From the NCBI GenBank assembly GCA_002239065.1, contig MPNO01000002.1, positions 95,110-159,109 on the forward strand: a stretch of 64,000 nucleotides of DNA, read 5' to 3'. The stretch's first letter is position 1. Every line of letters begins with the position of its first letter. This DNA is from Defluviicoccus sp. bin129 (GTDB lineage: Bacteria; Pseudomonadota; Alphaproteobacteria; MPNO01). Both the position numbers and the translations under genes were made by a program. Below are positions 18,707 through 27,535 of the stretch, piece after piece. A model generated the notes under the pieces. That model saw only the letters and a list, made by a program, of their open reading frames with translations. It was not told the origin of the DNA and made no database searches.

Positions 18707-20065
18707 CTACGATTCCGAACGCGGCTTGGCGGTCCGGCGGCGAACCCGGAAATCCTCGGCCCAGCCCGCCTTGACCGTCTGCGCGCCGCGCGCGACGGCG
18801 AGCGCGCCCGGCGGCACGTCCCGGGCGATCGCGCTGCCGGCGCCGACGATGGCGCCCGCGCCGATGGTGACCGGGGCGACCAGGGCCGTGTTCGAGCCGA
18901 TGAAGGCGCCCGCCCCGATCTCGGTCTCCGCCTTGTCGAACCCGTCATAGTTGCAGGTGATGGTGCCGGCGCCGATATTGGCCCCCGCCCCGACCCGGCT
19001 GTCGCCGACATAGCTCAAATGGTTCACCTTGGCGTCGGCGCCGAGCGACGAGGCCTTGATCTCGACGAAATTGCCGACCCTCGCCCGGTCCCCGATGCGG
19101 GCGCCCGGGCGCAGCCGGGCGAACGGGCCGATCGCCGCATGGTCGGCGATCCCGGCCCCCTCGATATGGCAGAACGCCTCGATGGTCACGCCGTCGCCGA
19201 CCGTCACCCCGGGTCCGAACACCACCTGCGGGCCGATCACCACGTCGCGGCCGAGCCTCGTGTCGTGGCAGAACCAGACGCTGTCCGGATCGATCAGCGT
19301 CGCGCCGTCCGCCATCGCCCGCGCGCGCAGCCGCTGCTGGAGCACGCGCTCGGCGACGGCGAGCTCGGATCGCGCGTTGACGCCCATCACCTCGTCCGCA
19401 TCCGCCGCCTCGGTGACCGCGCAGTCGAGCCCGCGCGACCGGGCGATGGCGACGATGTCGGTGATGGAATACTCGCCCTTGGCGTTGTCGTTGCCGACTT
19501 CATCGAGCAGCGACAGCAGATGACGCCCGTCGGCCGCCATGATGCCGGCGTTGCAGAAGCCGATCCGGCGGGTATCCCCGTCCGCGTCGCGGTGTTCGAC
19601 GATGGCGAGCAGCCGGCCGTCCGCGTCGGTTACCAACCGCCCGTACTCGGCCGTGTCGTCCGGCCGGAAGCCGAGCACGACGACGGCGGGGCCGGCCGGG
19701 GAGCGGAGCATTTCGAGCATGTGGCGAATCGTGTCGGCGGTCAGCAGCGGCGTGTCGCCGAACAGGACCAGCACGTCGCCGTCGAAACCGGCGAGGAACT
19801 CCCGCGCCGCCAGCACCGCGTGGGCGGTACCGAGCGGCGGGTCCTGAACCACGGTCGGGACGGGCGCCACCGCCGCTGCCACCGCCTCGGCGCCGGCGCC
19901 GATGACCACGGCCACGCGATCGACCCCGGTCTCGGCCAGCCGGTCGAGCACATGCCCGATCATCGGCCGGCCGCCGATCCGGTGCAGCGTCTTGGGCAGG
20001 GCCGACTTCATGCGCGTGCCCTTGCCGGCGGCCAGCACGATGGCGGCGGCTTTGCTGTCACTCAT
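18707..20065 (-). CDS. glmU: Bifunctional N-acetylglucosamine-1-phosphate uridyltransferase / glucosamine-1-phosphate acetyltransferase
   Basis: 452 residues. The N-terminal pyrophosphorylase domain begins AAIVLAAGKGTRMKS (nucleotide-binding GxGTxMxS), with TPLL and GEYSITD segments. The C-terminal left-handed beta helix (from about 250) has hexapeptide repeats and the acetyl-transfer region NFVEIK...NHLSYVGD...GAGTITCNYDG. It makes UDP-GlcNAc. Start ATG 20065 gives the canonical N-terminus. It forms an operon with glmS. The 114 bp upstream, before the DUF3108 gene, holds no gene; it has a short AAAGCC/GGCTTT inverted repeat that may be a weak terminator. Confidence 0.96.
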   Translation of the reverse strand: MSDSKAAAIVLAAGKGTRMKSALPKTLHRIGGRPMIGHVLDRLAETGVDRVAVVIGAGAEAVAAAVAPVPTVVQDPPLGTAHAVLAAREFLAGFDGDVLVLFGDTPLLTADTIRHMLEMLRSPAGPAVVVLGFRPDDTAEYGRLVTDADGRLLAIVEHRDADGDTRRIGFCNAGIMAADGRHLLSLLDEVGNDNAKGEYSITDIVAIARSRGLDCAVTEAADADEVMGVNARSELAVAERVLQQRLRARAMADGATLIDPDSVWFCHDTRLGRDVVIGPQVVFGPGVTVGDGVTIEAFCHIEGAGIADHAAIGPFARLRPGARIGDRARVGNFVEIKASSLGADAKVNHLSYVGDSRVGAGANIGAGTITCNYDGFDKAETEIGAGAFIGSNTALVAPVTIGAGAIVGAGSAIARDVPPGALAVARGAQTVKAGWAEDFRVRRRTAKPRSES

Positions 20066-20179
20066 ATGGCGGGCACCGGCGCAGGTTGATCGACTGGCGC
20101 GGAAAACTGCCACAAAGCCGGGGCGGACGCCACGGGCTTTGCCTCGCCCGGTTCCCGGCCGACAGTCCATTCGGCGCGA

Positions 20180-21019
20180 TCAACGCGGCAGGCCGTAGGT
20201 CCGCGACCCGCCCTCCCCGTCGATCCGGGCGCTCGTCAGATGCCCGATCGCCCCGCCGAGGTCGGTCTCCTGCTGGATCCGCACCGGCAGCGGGTGAACG
20301 CCGTCGAACAGCGGCGCGAACCAGAACGTCATGGTCCTCTCGCCGCTCGCCAGCCCGCCATAGTCGGTCTCCTTCCGGCGACCGTGCAGGATCTCGATGC
20401 TGAGGTCGCAGACCTCGGCCTTGCCGGAATAGGCGGAAAGCCTCGAGCGCGGCAGCTCGCCCTCGCCGAGCGCCTCGAAGACGGCGTCGAAGCGCCTCCT
20501 TCCGTCGAACACCGGCAGCCTGATCGAGCAGGAACCGGGCCGGGTTACCGCACGCGCGGCGCTCAGCACGCCGGTCGCGATGTCGATGGCGCCCTGCATC
20601 TCTTGGGGCGGCACCTTGGGGGGCTTGCGCTTGGGCCGGGCGCTCACGATCACCGGGCGGCCATCCGGGAATTCCAGCGTGGTCCAGCGCCGCTTGCCGC
20701 GCCAGCTGCTCTCCGTATGGGCGTTCCGGGGCACCAGCCGCGCGCCCTGCACCCGGCCCGACGAGCGGACGCGGAGAGACCACGGCAGGATGTACCGCAT
20801 GAGCCCCTTCACCTCGCTCGACAGGTCGAGCCGGTAGCCGTCGCAGCCGAGGGCGAGATCGATATTGAGGTCGACCGCATTGATCCCGCCGAGATAGACC
20901 GCATAGACCAGGTGGACGGTCCTGCCGGCCGACGGGTCCGGGCATTCCTTGGCGGCCGCCGGGGCCGCGACGGCGACCGCCAGCAGCAGGGCCTGAATTG
21001 CACGCCTTGGTAGAAGCAT
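20180..21019 (-). CDS. DUF3108 domain exported protein
   Basis: 279 residues starting at ATG 21019. A signal peptide is clear (Arg-rich start, then ALLLAVAVAAPAAA, cleavage before KECPD). The mature part matches the DUF3108 pattern: an N-terminal YAVYLGGINAVDLNIDL strand pair, a RDA-like middle segment and a C-terminal TMTFWFAPLFDGVHPLPVRIQ. DUF3108 proteins are periplasmic or envelope beta proteins with no settled function. It stands alone on the minus strand between glmU and a tRNA-Val gene. Confidence 0.8.
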   Translation of the reverse strand: MLLPRRAIQALLLAVAVAAPAAAKECPDPSAGRTVHLVYAVYLGGINAVDLNIDLALGCDGYRLDLSSEVKGLMRYILPWSLRVRSSGRVQGARLVPRNAHTESSWRGKRRWTTLEFPDGRPVIVSARPKRKPPKVPPQEMQGAIDIATGVLSAARAVTRPGSCSIRLPVFDGRRRFDAVFEALGEGELPRSRLSAYSGKAEVCDLSIEILHGRRKETDYGGLASGERTMTFWFAPLFDGVHPLPVRIQQETDLGGAIGHLTSARIDGEGGSRTYGLPR

Positions 21020-21151
21020 GGATCGTCTCGTACTCGCTCGACTCGCTGTCCGGGAGCGGAAACTGGACCGGGAACGGGCGACTCGCAACCCCCGGCGTCG
21101 CGCCGGTTTCTTGACACCACGGAGCGGCCGGCCCTATACCCGCCCCTCCTC

Positions 21152-21226
21152 GGGCGCGTAGCTCAGCGGGAGAGCGCTCGCCTCACACGCGAGAGGTCGC
21201 TGGTTCAATCCCAGCCGCGCCCACCA
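21152..21226 (+). tRNA. tRNA-Val (anticodon CAC)
   Basis: 75-nt cloverleaf with encoded CCA: acceptor GGGCGCG/CGCGCCC, D arm GCTC..GAGC, anticodon stem CTCGC/GCGAG with CAC at 21184-21186, T arm GCTGG-TTCAATC-CCAGC. Confidence 0.97.
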
Positions 21227-21235
21227 CCGGACCCG

Positions 21236-22096
21236 CTAGCCCACCTCCGCGTTCCCGATCACCACCAGGGCGCGCACCTCGATGCTCTCGCGCGGGGCCG
21301 CGTCCGGCGTCTGGGCGAACCGGAAGGCGCCGTGCGGCGTGAAGCGCGCGCGGCCGTCGTCGATGCTGTCCCAGCCCTTGATCAACAGGATCTCGTCGGG
21401 CGTCATTTCGGGCGCGTAGTACCAGCGCTGCGTCGGCGCGTGGGCGAGCAGGTAGATCTCGCCGACCCGGTCGGGGAAGACCTGGTCGGTGGCGAGGAGC
21501 TGCGCCGGGGCGACCGAGGAGGCGTCGGCGACCGCCAGCGGCGAGCGCCGCACCGGCCCCGATATCGGCCGCCACACATTGATCTGGACGATATGCGCCC
21601 CGCTCGCGGCGAGGCGTGTCGCTTCGTCCTCGCCCAGTATGTCGGCGACGCGCTGCGGGCCGCTCAGCACCGTGTAGTCGACATGGGCGCGGATGGCGGG
21701 GCCGCGCAGCCCGTCGGGGTTGTGCGCGCCGGTCTCGCTGTCCGCCCGCCTGGTGGCGTCGAACACCACGGTCCGGTCGGCGCCGAAGCGCTCGTTGAGC
21801 AACGCCTCGATCTCCGGGTAGTAGCGGGTCTCGACCGCCTCGTCGTCGTAGAGGTCGGCGACCGCGGTCGCGTGGCGGTGAAGCTCGAAGCCCTCGCGGT
21901 CGACCGACAGATCGCCGGCCAGCGGGCGCATGTCGGCGATGGAGACGGCGATCGACTCGGTCTCGAAGAACAGCTTCTGGGCCCCGCCGGTGAGCGCCGT
22001 CGAGTGGAAAGCCGGCTTGGTGTCCTGCGGCACGATGAAGGTGAGCGGCGCCACCAAATCGGCGCCGGCCGAGACCGACTGCATCGTCTGGGTCAT
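21236..22096 (-). CDS. CmcJ/NvfI-family oxidoreductase
   Basis: 286 residues. It resembles the CmcJ/NvfI/GA4-desaturase-like family of Fe(II)/2-oxoglutarate-type oxygenase relatives: RAHVDYT (His and Asp of a possible facial triad), AHIVQINVWRPI and the C-terminal KGWDSIDDGRARFTPHGAF. Family members act in secondary metabolism in fungi and streptomycetes; bacterial chromosomal members are mostly uncharacterised. Start ATG 22096 with GGGGGA upstream. It is a lone gene, divergent from the BASS transporter gene across 120 bp, and ends 9 nt past the tRNA-Val. Confidence 0.68.
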   Translation of the reverse strand: MTQTMQSVSAGADLVAPLTFIVPQDTKPAFHSTALTGGAQKLFFETESIAVSIADMRPLAGDLSVDREGFELHRHATAVADLYDDEAVETRYYPEIEALLNERFGADRTVVFDATRRADSETGAHNPDGLRGPAIRAHVDYTVLSGPQRVADILGEDEATRLAASGAHIVQINVWRPISGPVRRSPLAVADASSVAPAQLLATDQVFPDRVGEIYLLAHAPTQRWYYAPEMTPDEILLIKGWDSIDDGRARFTPHGAFRFAQTPDAAPRESIEVRALVVIGNAEVG

Positions 22097-22216
22097 TCCC
22101 TGGTTCCCCCGCCGGGTTGCGGGCAGGCGTACTTCCCCTGCCGTCCGCGCCGTTCCAGAATGCACTATAGCCCTGCGCGCTGGTTTGCCTAGGCCGGCCG
22201 GATCTGGAGGGGAATC

Positions 22217-23071
22217 ATGGGGTTCATGGTCGATGTCGTGCTGCCGCTGGCGCTCGCCTTCATCATGCTGGGGCTCGGTCTCGGGCTCACCTTCGACGAC
22301 TTCGCCCGGGTGGCGCGCCGCCCGCGCGACTTCGCCCTCGGCGCGGTCTGCCAGGTCGTCGTGCTCCCGGCGGTCGCCTTCGTCCTCGCCAGCCTGTGGC
22401 CGATGGCGCCCGAGCTCGCGCTCGGGCTGATGATCATCGCCGCCGCGCCGGGCGGGGTGACCTCGAACATCCTGACCGCGTTCGCGCGCGGCGACGTCGC
22501 GCTGTCGATCTCGCTGACCGCGGTGATCAGCCTGCTGAGCGTGGTCACCATCCCGCTCATCGTGGTCTTCTCCTACGCCCGGTTCATCGGCGAGCAGGCG
22601 GGCAGGGATATCTCGATCGCCGGAACCGCGGTCAGCGTGTTCCTGATCGTCGCCGTTCCGGTGCTGATCGGGCTTTTGATCCGGCGCTTCGCCGAGGGCT
22701 TCGCGCTGCGCGTCGAGCCCGCCTCGCGCAAGCTGTCCGCGGTGCTGTTCGTGCTCGTGCTGGCCGGCGCGATCGTCCAGGAACGGGCCAACATCGTGCC
22801 CTATTTCGCCGAGGCCGGGCTGGTCACCCTGGTCCTCAACCTCGCGATGATGGCCATCGCCTGGCTGCTGGCGCGCATGTTCGCCAGCGGCCCGACCCAG
22901 CGCATCGCGATCGCCATCGAATGCGGGTTGCAGAACGGGACGCTCGCCATCGCCGTCGCGGTGCTGCTGTTCGGCGGCGGGCTGGCGACCGTGCCGGCGG
23001 CGACCTACAGCCTGATCATGTTCGCCACCGCGCTGATCTATATCGCGGTGCTGCGGCGCGGCGCGGGCTAG
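22217..23071 (+). CDS. Bile acid:sodium symporter (BASS)-family transporter
   Basis: 284 residues, about 9-10 membrane helices. Typical family segments are LGLGLTFDDF near the start, AAAPGGVTSNILTAFARGDVALSI (the sodium-site region of the first inverted repeat) and IAIECGLQNGTLAIAV (second repeat). Probably sodium-coupled uptake of an organic acid; the substrate is unknown. GGAGGGG lies just upstream of the ATG. Its TAG stop interlocks with the ligJ-like stop on the other strand (shared CTAG). Confidence 0.9.
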   Translation: MGFMVDVVLPLALAFIMLGLGLGLTFDDFARVARRPRDFALGAVCQVVVLPAVAFVLASLWPMAPELALGLMIIAAAPGGVTSNILTAFARGDVALSISLTAVISLLSVVTIPLIVVFSYARFIGEQAGRDISIAGTAVSVFLIVAVPVLIGLLIRRFAEGFALRVEPASRKLSAVLFVLVLAGAIVQERANIVPYFAEAGLVTLVLNLAMMAIAWLLARMFASGPTQRIAIAIECGLQNGTLAIAVAVLLFGGGLATVPAATYSLIMFATALIYIAVLRRGAG

Positions 23072-24075
23072 CCTCCCAGCCGGGAGAAGACGCGGCGCGC
23101 GTTGTCCTCGAAGATCATCTGCTTGTCCGCCGCGCCCAGCCCGTCGGCCGCGTCGACGTAGCGCTTGGTGTCGTCGAAGGGGAATCCGGTCTCGGGATCG
23201 ATGCCGCGCACCGCGCCGACCATCTCGGAGGCGAACAGGATGTTCTTGGCCGGGATGACCTTGGTCAGCAGGTCGATCCCGGGCTGGTGGTAGACGCAGG
23301 TGTCGAAGAAGACGTTTTCCAGCAGCAGCTCGTCGAGCGGCGGGCGCCCCATATCCTGCGCCAGCCCGCGATAGCGCCCCCAGTGGAAGGGCGCCGCGCC
23401 GCCGCCATGCGGGATGATGAGTTTGAGGCCGGGGAAATCGGCGAACAGGTCAGAGGTGAGCAGCTGCATGAAGGCGGCCGTGTCCCCGTTGATGTAATGC
23501 GCGCCGGTGAAGTGGAAATGCGGGTTGCAGGACGACGACACGTGGATCATCGCCGGCACGTCGAGCTCGCACATCTTCTCGTAGAGCGGGTACCACCAGC
23601 GGTCGAAGAGCGGCGGGTCGGTCCAGTAGCCGCCGGTCGGATCCGGGTTCAGATTGCAGCCGATGAAGCCGAGCTCCTCGACGCAGCGGACGAGCTCCGG
23701 GATGCAGTTCGCCGGCGGCGTCCCCGGCACCTGCGGCAGCTGGCAGACGCCGACGAAGTTCTCGGGGTACAGCGTGACCGCCCGGTGGACCATGTCGTTG
23801 CAGATTTCCGACCAGTATTTGTTGGCCGGCTCATCGCCGTCCTGGTGGGCCATGCCGGCGGCCCTCGGCGAGAAGATCGTAAGATCCGTGCCCCGTTCGC
23901 GCTGCAGCTTGAGCTGCGCCCCCTCCAGGCTCTCGCGGATCTCGTCGTCGGAGATGCCGAGATCGGCCGGAAGCGGCCGGTAGTCCGGGTCCTTGAGCCC
24001 GTCCACCTGCGCCGCCCGGTACTCCCTGAGCGCCGCCGGCGCGGTGGTGTAGTGGCCGTGGCAATCGATGATCAT
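23068..24075 (-). CDS. ligJ: LigJ-type 4-oxalomesaconate hydratase (amidohydrolase fold)
   Basis: 335 residues. It closely follows the LigJ pattern: start MIIDCHGHYTTAP (metal ligands His6 and His8), LTIFSPRA, NLNPDPTGGYWT, MIHVSSSCN, PHGGGAAPFHWGR and FASEMVGAVRGIDP. LigJ hydrates 4-oxalomesaconate to 4-carboxy-4-hydroxy-2-oxoadipate in the protocatechuate 4,5-cleavage and gallate pathways. The ATG overlaps the upstream aldolase stop (ATGA), which supports consecutive steps. No ring-cleavage dioxygenase is visible nearby, so the operon may take in the diacid itself. Confidence 0.87.
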   Translation of the reverse strand: MIIDCHGHYTTAPAALREYRAAQVDGLKDPDYRPLPADLGISDDEIRESLEGAQLKLQRERGTDLTIFSPRAAGMAHQDGDEPANKYWSEICNDMVHRAVTLYPENFVGVCQLPQVPGTPPANCIPELVRCVEELGFIGCNLNPDPTGGYWTDPPLFDRWWYPLYEKMCELDVPAMIHVSSSCNPHFHFTGAHYINGDTAAFMQLLTSDLFADFPGLKLIIPHGGGAAPFHWGRYRGLAQDMGRPPLDELLLENVFFDTCVYHQPGIDLLTKVIPAKNILFASEMVGAVRGIDPETGFPFDDTKRYVDAADGLGAADKQMIFEDNARRVFSRLGG

Positions 24076-24950
24076 GATCTTCCTTCCTCGGCGCGGCCGC
24101 TGAGTTCCAGACCCTTTTCCAGCCCCGCATAGAGGGTGGCCGGCGCGGCCATCAGAAACCGGTAGCCCTCGTCCAGGACGCGCTCGACATTCCGCGCATC
24201 GACATGCGGATGGCCGACGACGACGTCGCGCGAAATGCAGGTGTCGACGATGCGCGCCATCGCGTCCCTGACTTCCGGGTGATCGTATTGCCGCGGAAAG
24301 CCGAGCTCCTGGCTGAGATCCCCCTCGCCGATCAGCACGGCGCCGATGCCCGGCACGTTGTCGAGCATGTCCGCGAGGTTCTCGATGCCCGCAATGTCCT
24401 CGATCATCAGGATGACGAAGATTTCCCCGTCGGGCGCCAGCGGCCACACATCCGCCTTGCGGTAATAGTCCTGCTGCGACAGCCCCCAGTAGCGCACGGC
24501 ATGGCGCGGCCCGTCGCCGCGCACGCCGGCGGGCTCGTAGAGCGGCGCGCCCTTGAGGCGCGGGTAGCGGCACGAGGCGACCGCGTTATAGGCCTCCTCC
24601 ACGCTGCTCACATGCGGCCACACCACCCCGTAGACGCCGAGATCGAGCGCTTGCTTGGCGTGCCACTGGCCCCTTTCCGAGCCGTTGGGCGGGATGCGGA
24701 CCATCGGCGTGACCGCCGGCGCGACGGAGCCGGCGGCGGCGATCTGCGCGCGGTTCAGCATGTATTGCAGCGAATCGCGGAGCGCGCCGATGTCCCACGG
24801 GTTGTGCTCCATCTCGAACACGATGCCGTCGTAGCGCGTCGCCGACAGGGCGACGGCGCTCTGGATGTCGGCGGTGGTGAAGGTGGTGAAGGCGCGTTGT
24901 CCGGCCTCCAGCGCCGCGACGACGCCGTTGAGCCGCGGTATTTCGGTCAT
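24072..24950 (-). CDS. HpcH/HpaI-family aldolase
   Basis: 292 residues, class II pyruvate aldolase of the HpcH/citrate lyase beta family. The metal-binding Glu lies in LMIEDIAGIENL and the Asp in IGEGDLSQELG; a GVYGVVWPHV strand follows the usual substrate Arg region. Directly upstream of and overlapping the ligJ-like gene. In the LigJ pathway the next step is cleavage of 4-carboxy-4-hydroxy-2-oxoadipate, normally by an RraA-type enzyme (LigK), so this gene may be a non-homologous replacement (inference). 61 bp separate it from the TRAP permease gene. Confidence 0.85.
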   Translation of the reverse strand: MTEIPRLNGVVAALEAGQRAFTTFTTADIQSAVALSATRYDGIVFEMEHNPWDIGALRDSLQYMLNRAQIAAAGSVAPAVTPMVRIPPNGSERGQWHAKQALDLGVYGVVWPHVSSVEEAYNAVASCRYPRLKGAPLYEPAGVRGDGPRHAVRYWGLSQQDYYRKADVWPLAPDGEIFVILMIEDIAGIENLADMLDNVPGIGAVLIGEGDLSQELGFPRQYDHPEVRDAMARIVDTCISRDVVVGHPHVDARNVERVLDEGYRFLMAAPATLYAGLEKGLELSGRAEEGRS

Positions 24951-25011
24951 CCGGGTCTCCGGGGGGTTGTCTCGTTGGTCGGCGGCAATCTAGCGGCCGG
25001 AGCCGCCGCGG

Positions 25012-27465
25012 TCATCCGGCCCTGCGCCGTCTCGCCGCCACGTGGTGCAGCAGCAGATAGGCGGCCGTGACCGCGAGCGCCGATCCCGCGACGACCGGCG
25101 CCTTCAGGAGCAGGAGAAAGGCGAGCACCAGGCGCAGGGCGACCTCGTAGCCCGACAGGCGGGCGGCGTCGAACCGGCTGAGAGCGCTCGCCACCAGATA
25201 GAGCGCGACCACCAGCCGCAGGACCAGCCATCCCAGGGCCTCCAGATGGACGGTCCCGTCATAGCCCGGCAGATAGGTCTTCTTTTCGCCGAGCGAGCCG
25301 TCGACCGATTGCGCGAGCTGCGCCTGCTCGATCAGCAGGAGCTCCGGATAGAAGGCGAAGACGAAGGGTATCGTGAACATGACGATGCCGACGCGGACCG
25401 CCTGGACACCGGTCGCCATCGGTTCGGCCTTGGAAATGGTGGACGCCGCGAACGCGGCGATGGCGACCGGGGGCGTGATCGCCGAGGCCACGGCGAAATA
25501 GAAGATGAACATGTGGGCGGTGAAATAGGATGTCCCGAGCGCGACCAGCAGCGGACCGATGATCAGGATCACGTTCACATAGGCCGGCAGCGTCGGCATG
25601 CCCATGCCCAGCAGGATGGTGACGACCATCGCGGTCACCAGCGCCAGCATGAGATAGGCCGGGCCGCCGATGGTGAGCTCCTGCCCGAACAGCGTGAAGG
25701 TCGAGACCGTCTTCAGCCAGTTCAGGATGTCGATGGTCATGATCCCGGTGAAGTTGGTGAAGTTGATGCAGACATCGATGACCGCGACGGCGGTGAGCAG
25801 CAGGAACAGCTCGGCGATGATCAGCCCGGCGCTCGACAGCGCGGAGACGATCTTGCGCGGCGCCTTCCTGACCTCTTCGTCGAGGAAGAGCAGGGCGAGC
25901 AGCAGGATGACCGCCCAGAAACCCGCCGAGTCGGGATCGCCCGCCGCGTTCTGGAACAGCTTGAGAATCCACGGAAGGGCCTCGCCGCCGCCCGGGGTGT
26001 AGCCGAGCACCCAGCCGAGCGGTCCGGTGCCGACGGCGTCCTTCTTGGTCAGCAGCAGGACCAGGATGAGCAATATCGGCCCCGCGATCATCAGCAGGTT
26101 GATCCGGTCCTGCCGGGTGAGCCTTTGCGCCTCGGTCAGCTGCCCGACGACTTGCAGGTTCGACCGGCGGGCTTCGAAGACGACCACCAGGAACAGGCTC
26201 AGGAAATAGGCGAGCGCGGGCAGGAAGGCGGCGATGATCACGTCGGAATAGGGCACCGTCGACAGCGCCGACAGCACGAACGCGGCGATGCCCATGACGG
26301 GTGGCATGAACTGTCCGCCGCTCGATGCCGCGGCCTCGACGCCGCCCGCGAAGGTCGGCGCGAAACCGGACCGCATCATCATCGGGATGGTGAGCGTGCC
26401 GGTACCCAGCACGTTGACCACGGGGCCGCCCGAGATGGTGCCGAACGTGGCCGAACCCACGATCGCGGCGTGGGCGGGACCGCCGCGCAGCTTCCGCGTG
26501 ATGACCACGGCGAGCTTGATCAGCGAGCGGCCGCCGGCGGAAGCGCCGAACAGGGCGCCGAGGACGACATAGGGGAAGACGATGTTGACGGTGATGTTGA
26601 GGAACTGGCCGAGCAGGCCGTTGGATTCGAGGGTGATGGCGTTGCGCGCGCCGATCACGCCGGCCGCATAGCTCCTCGCCCCTTCGGTGACCGTGCCGAT
26701 CGAGGTGGTCAGGTAGCGGTGGTCGGTCCAGTCGAAATACCACGCGGCGGACGAGAGCAGGGTGTAGACCGCGATAACGATCGCCACCGCGACGATCGGA
26801 AGCCCCCAGACCCTGACGACATAGACGAAGAAGACGGTCACCGCGAAGAGCAGCCAGGGCAGGATCCAGTTGCCGAGAATGGCCTGGCATTCGGGGTATT
26901 CCTCGACCGGCGGGGTGCCGTAGATGGCGATGTATTCGTCCGCCCGGGCCTTGGCCTCGGCGAGCAGCCTGTCGCGCTCGCCGCTGACGGTGTCGATCAG
27001 GCACACCTGGTCGTGCTCGATCAGGTAGACCAGCGAGGTCCCGAGGATCGCCGCCAGCATCAGCACGTCGAGCGTGATTCCCAGGCAGAACCGGGGCTTC
27101 GGCCCGTCGCGCCATTTCCGCCCGAACGACGAGACCAGCAGGGCGATGACCAGCATCAGGGAGAACATCAGCGGAAAGAAGAATTCCGAGCTGTACTTGC
27201 TCAGCCTCGGCAGCCCCTCGAGCCCGGGTATCGATCGAACGGTCTCGAGCAGCCCCGGGATGTTGGGGAGGTTGTTGGCCATCCCCAGCACCACCAGGAC
27301 GAAGGCGAGCGCGAGCGCGAGGCGGCCCATCCAGTCGCCGTTCGCCTCGATCGGAGCTTCCGACACGCCCGGAACGGAGGGCTGCGCCCTTTCGCTCCCG
27401 GGTGGCCCGGTGGAATTGCCGCGAGAGTCCGACACCTGAGATCCGCCGTCCCGCTCCACGCTCAC
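25012..27465 (-). CDS. TRAP transporter fused 4TM/12TM permease (TAXI type)
   Basis: 817 residues with about 18-20 membrane helices. The N-terminal third carries the small-subunit-like part with a long extracytoplasmic loop (about 170-210). The remainder is the DctM-like large subunit: FGASAGGRSLIKLA, GSATFGTISGGPVVNVLGTG, EAAASSGGQFMPPVMG, LGMGMPTLPAYV, SAITPPVAIAAFAAS. Fused permeases work with TAXI receptors, and one follows upstream. Sodium-driven uptake of an organic acid is the usual role. GTG 27465 is the longest start; later GTG codons are possible. The long antisense frame over this gene is a shadow. Confidence 0.93.
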   Translation of the reverse strand: MSVERDGGSQVSDSRGNSTGPPGSERAQPSVPGVSEAPIEANGDWMGRLALALAFVLVVLGMANNLPNIPGLLETVRSIPGLEGLPRLSKYSSEFFFPLMFSLMLVIALLVSSFGRKWRDGPKPRFCLGITLDVLMLAAILGTSLVYLIEHDQVCLIDTVSGERDRLLAEAKARADEYIAIYGTPPVEEYPECQAILGNWILPWLLFAVTVFFVYVVRVWGLPIVAVAIVIAVYTLLSSAAWYFDWTDHRYLTTSIGTVTEGARSYAAGVIGARNAITLESNGLLGQFLNITVNIVFPYVVLGALFGASAGGRSLIKLAVVITRKLRGGPAHAAIVGSATFGTISGGPVVNVLGTGTLTIPMMMRSGFAPTFAGGVEAAASSGGQFMPPVMGIAAFVLSALSTVPYSDVIIAAFLPALAYFLSLFLVVVFEARRSNLQVVGQLTEAQRLTRQDRINLLMIAGPILLILVLLLTKKDAVGTGPLGWVLGYTPGGGEALPWILKLFQNAAGDPDSAGFWAVILLLALLFLDEEVRKAPRKIVSALSSAGLIIAELFLLLTAVAVIDVCINFTNFTGIMTIDILNWLKTVSTFTLFGQELTIGGPAYLMLALVTAMVVTILLGMGMPTLPAYVNVILIIGPLLVALGTSYFTAHMFIFYFAVASAITPPVAIAAFAASTISKAEPMATGVQAVRVGIVMFTIPFVFAFYPELLLIEQAQLAQSVDGSLGEKKTYLPGYDGTVHLEALGWLVLRLVVALYLVASALSRFDAARLSGYEVALRLVLAFLLLLKAPVVAGSALAVTAAYLLLHHVAARRRRAG

Positions 27466-27535
27466 GCGGGACAGGCGAACCGGAGCGCTCGCGGGCCGGC
27501 GCTCCGGTTCACCGCCCGGTTCTTCGCGTGTCGGC

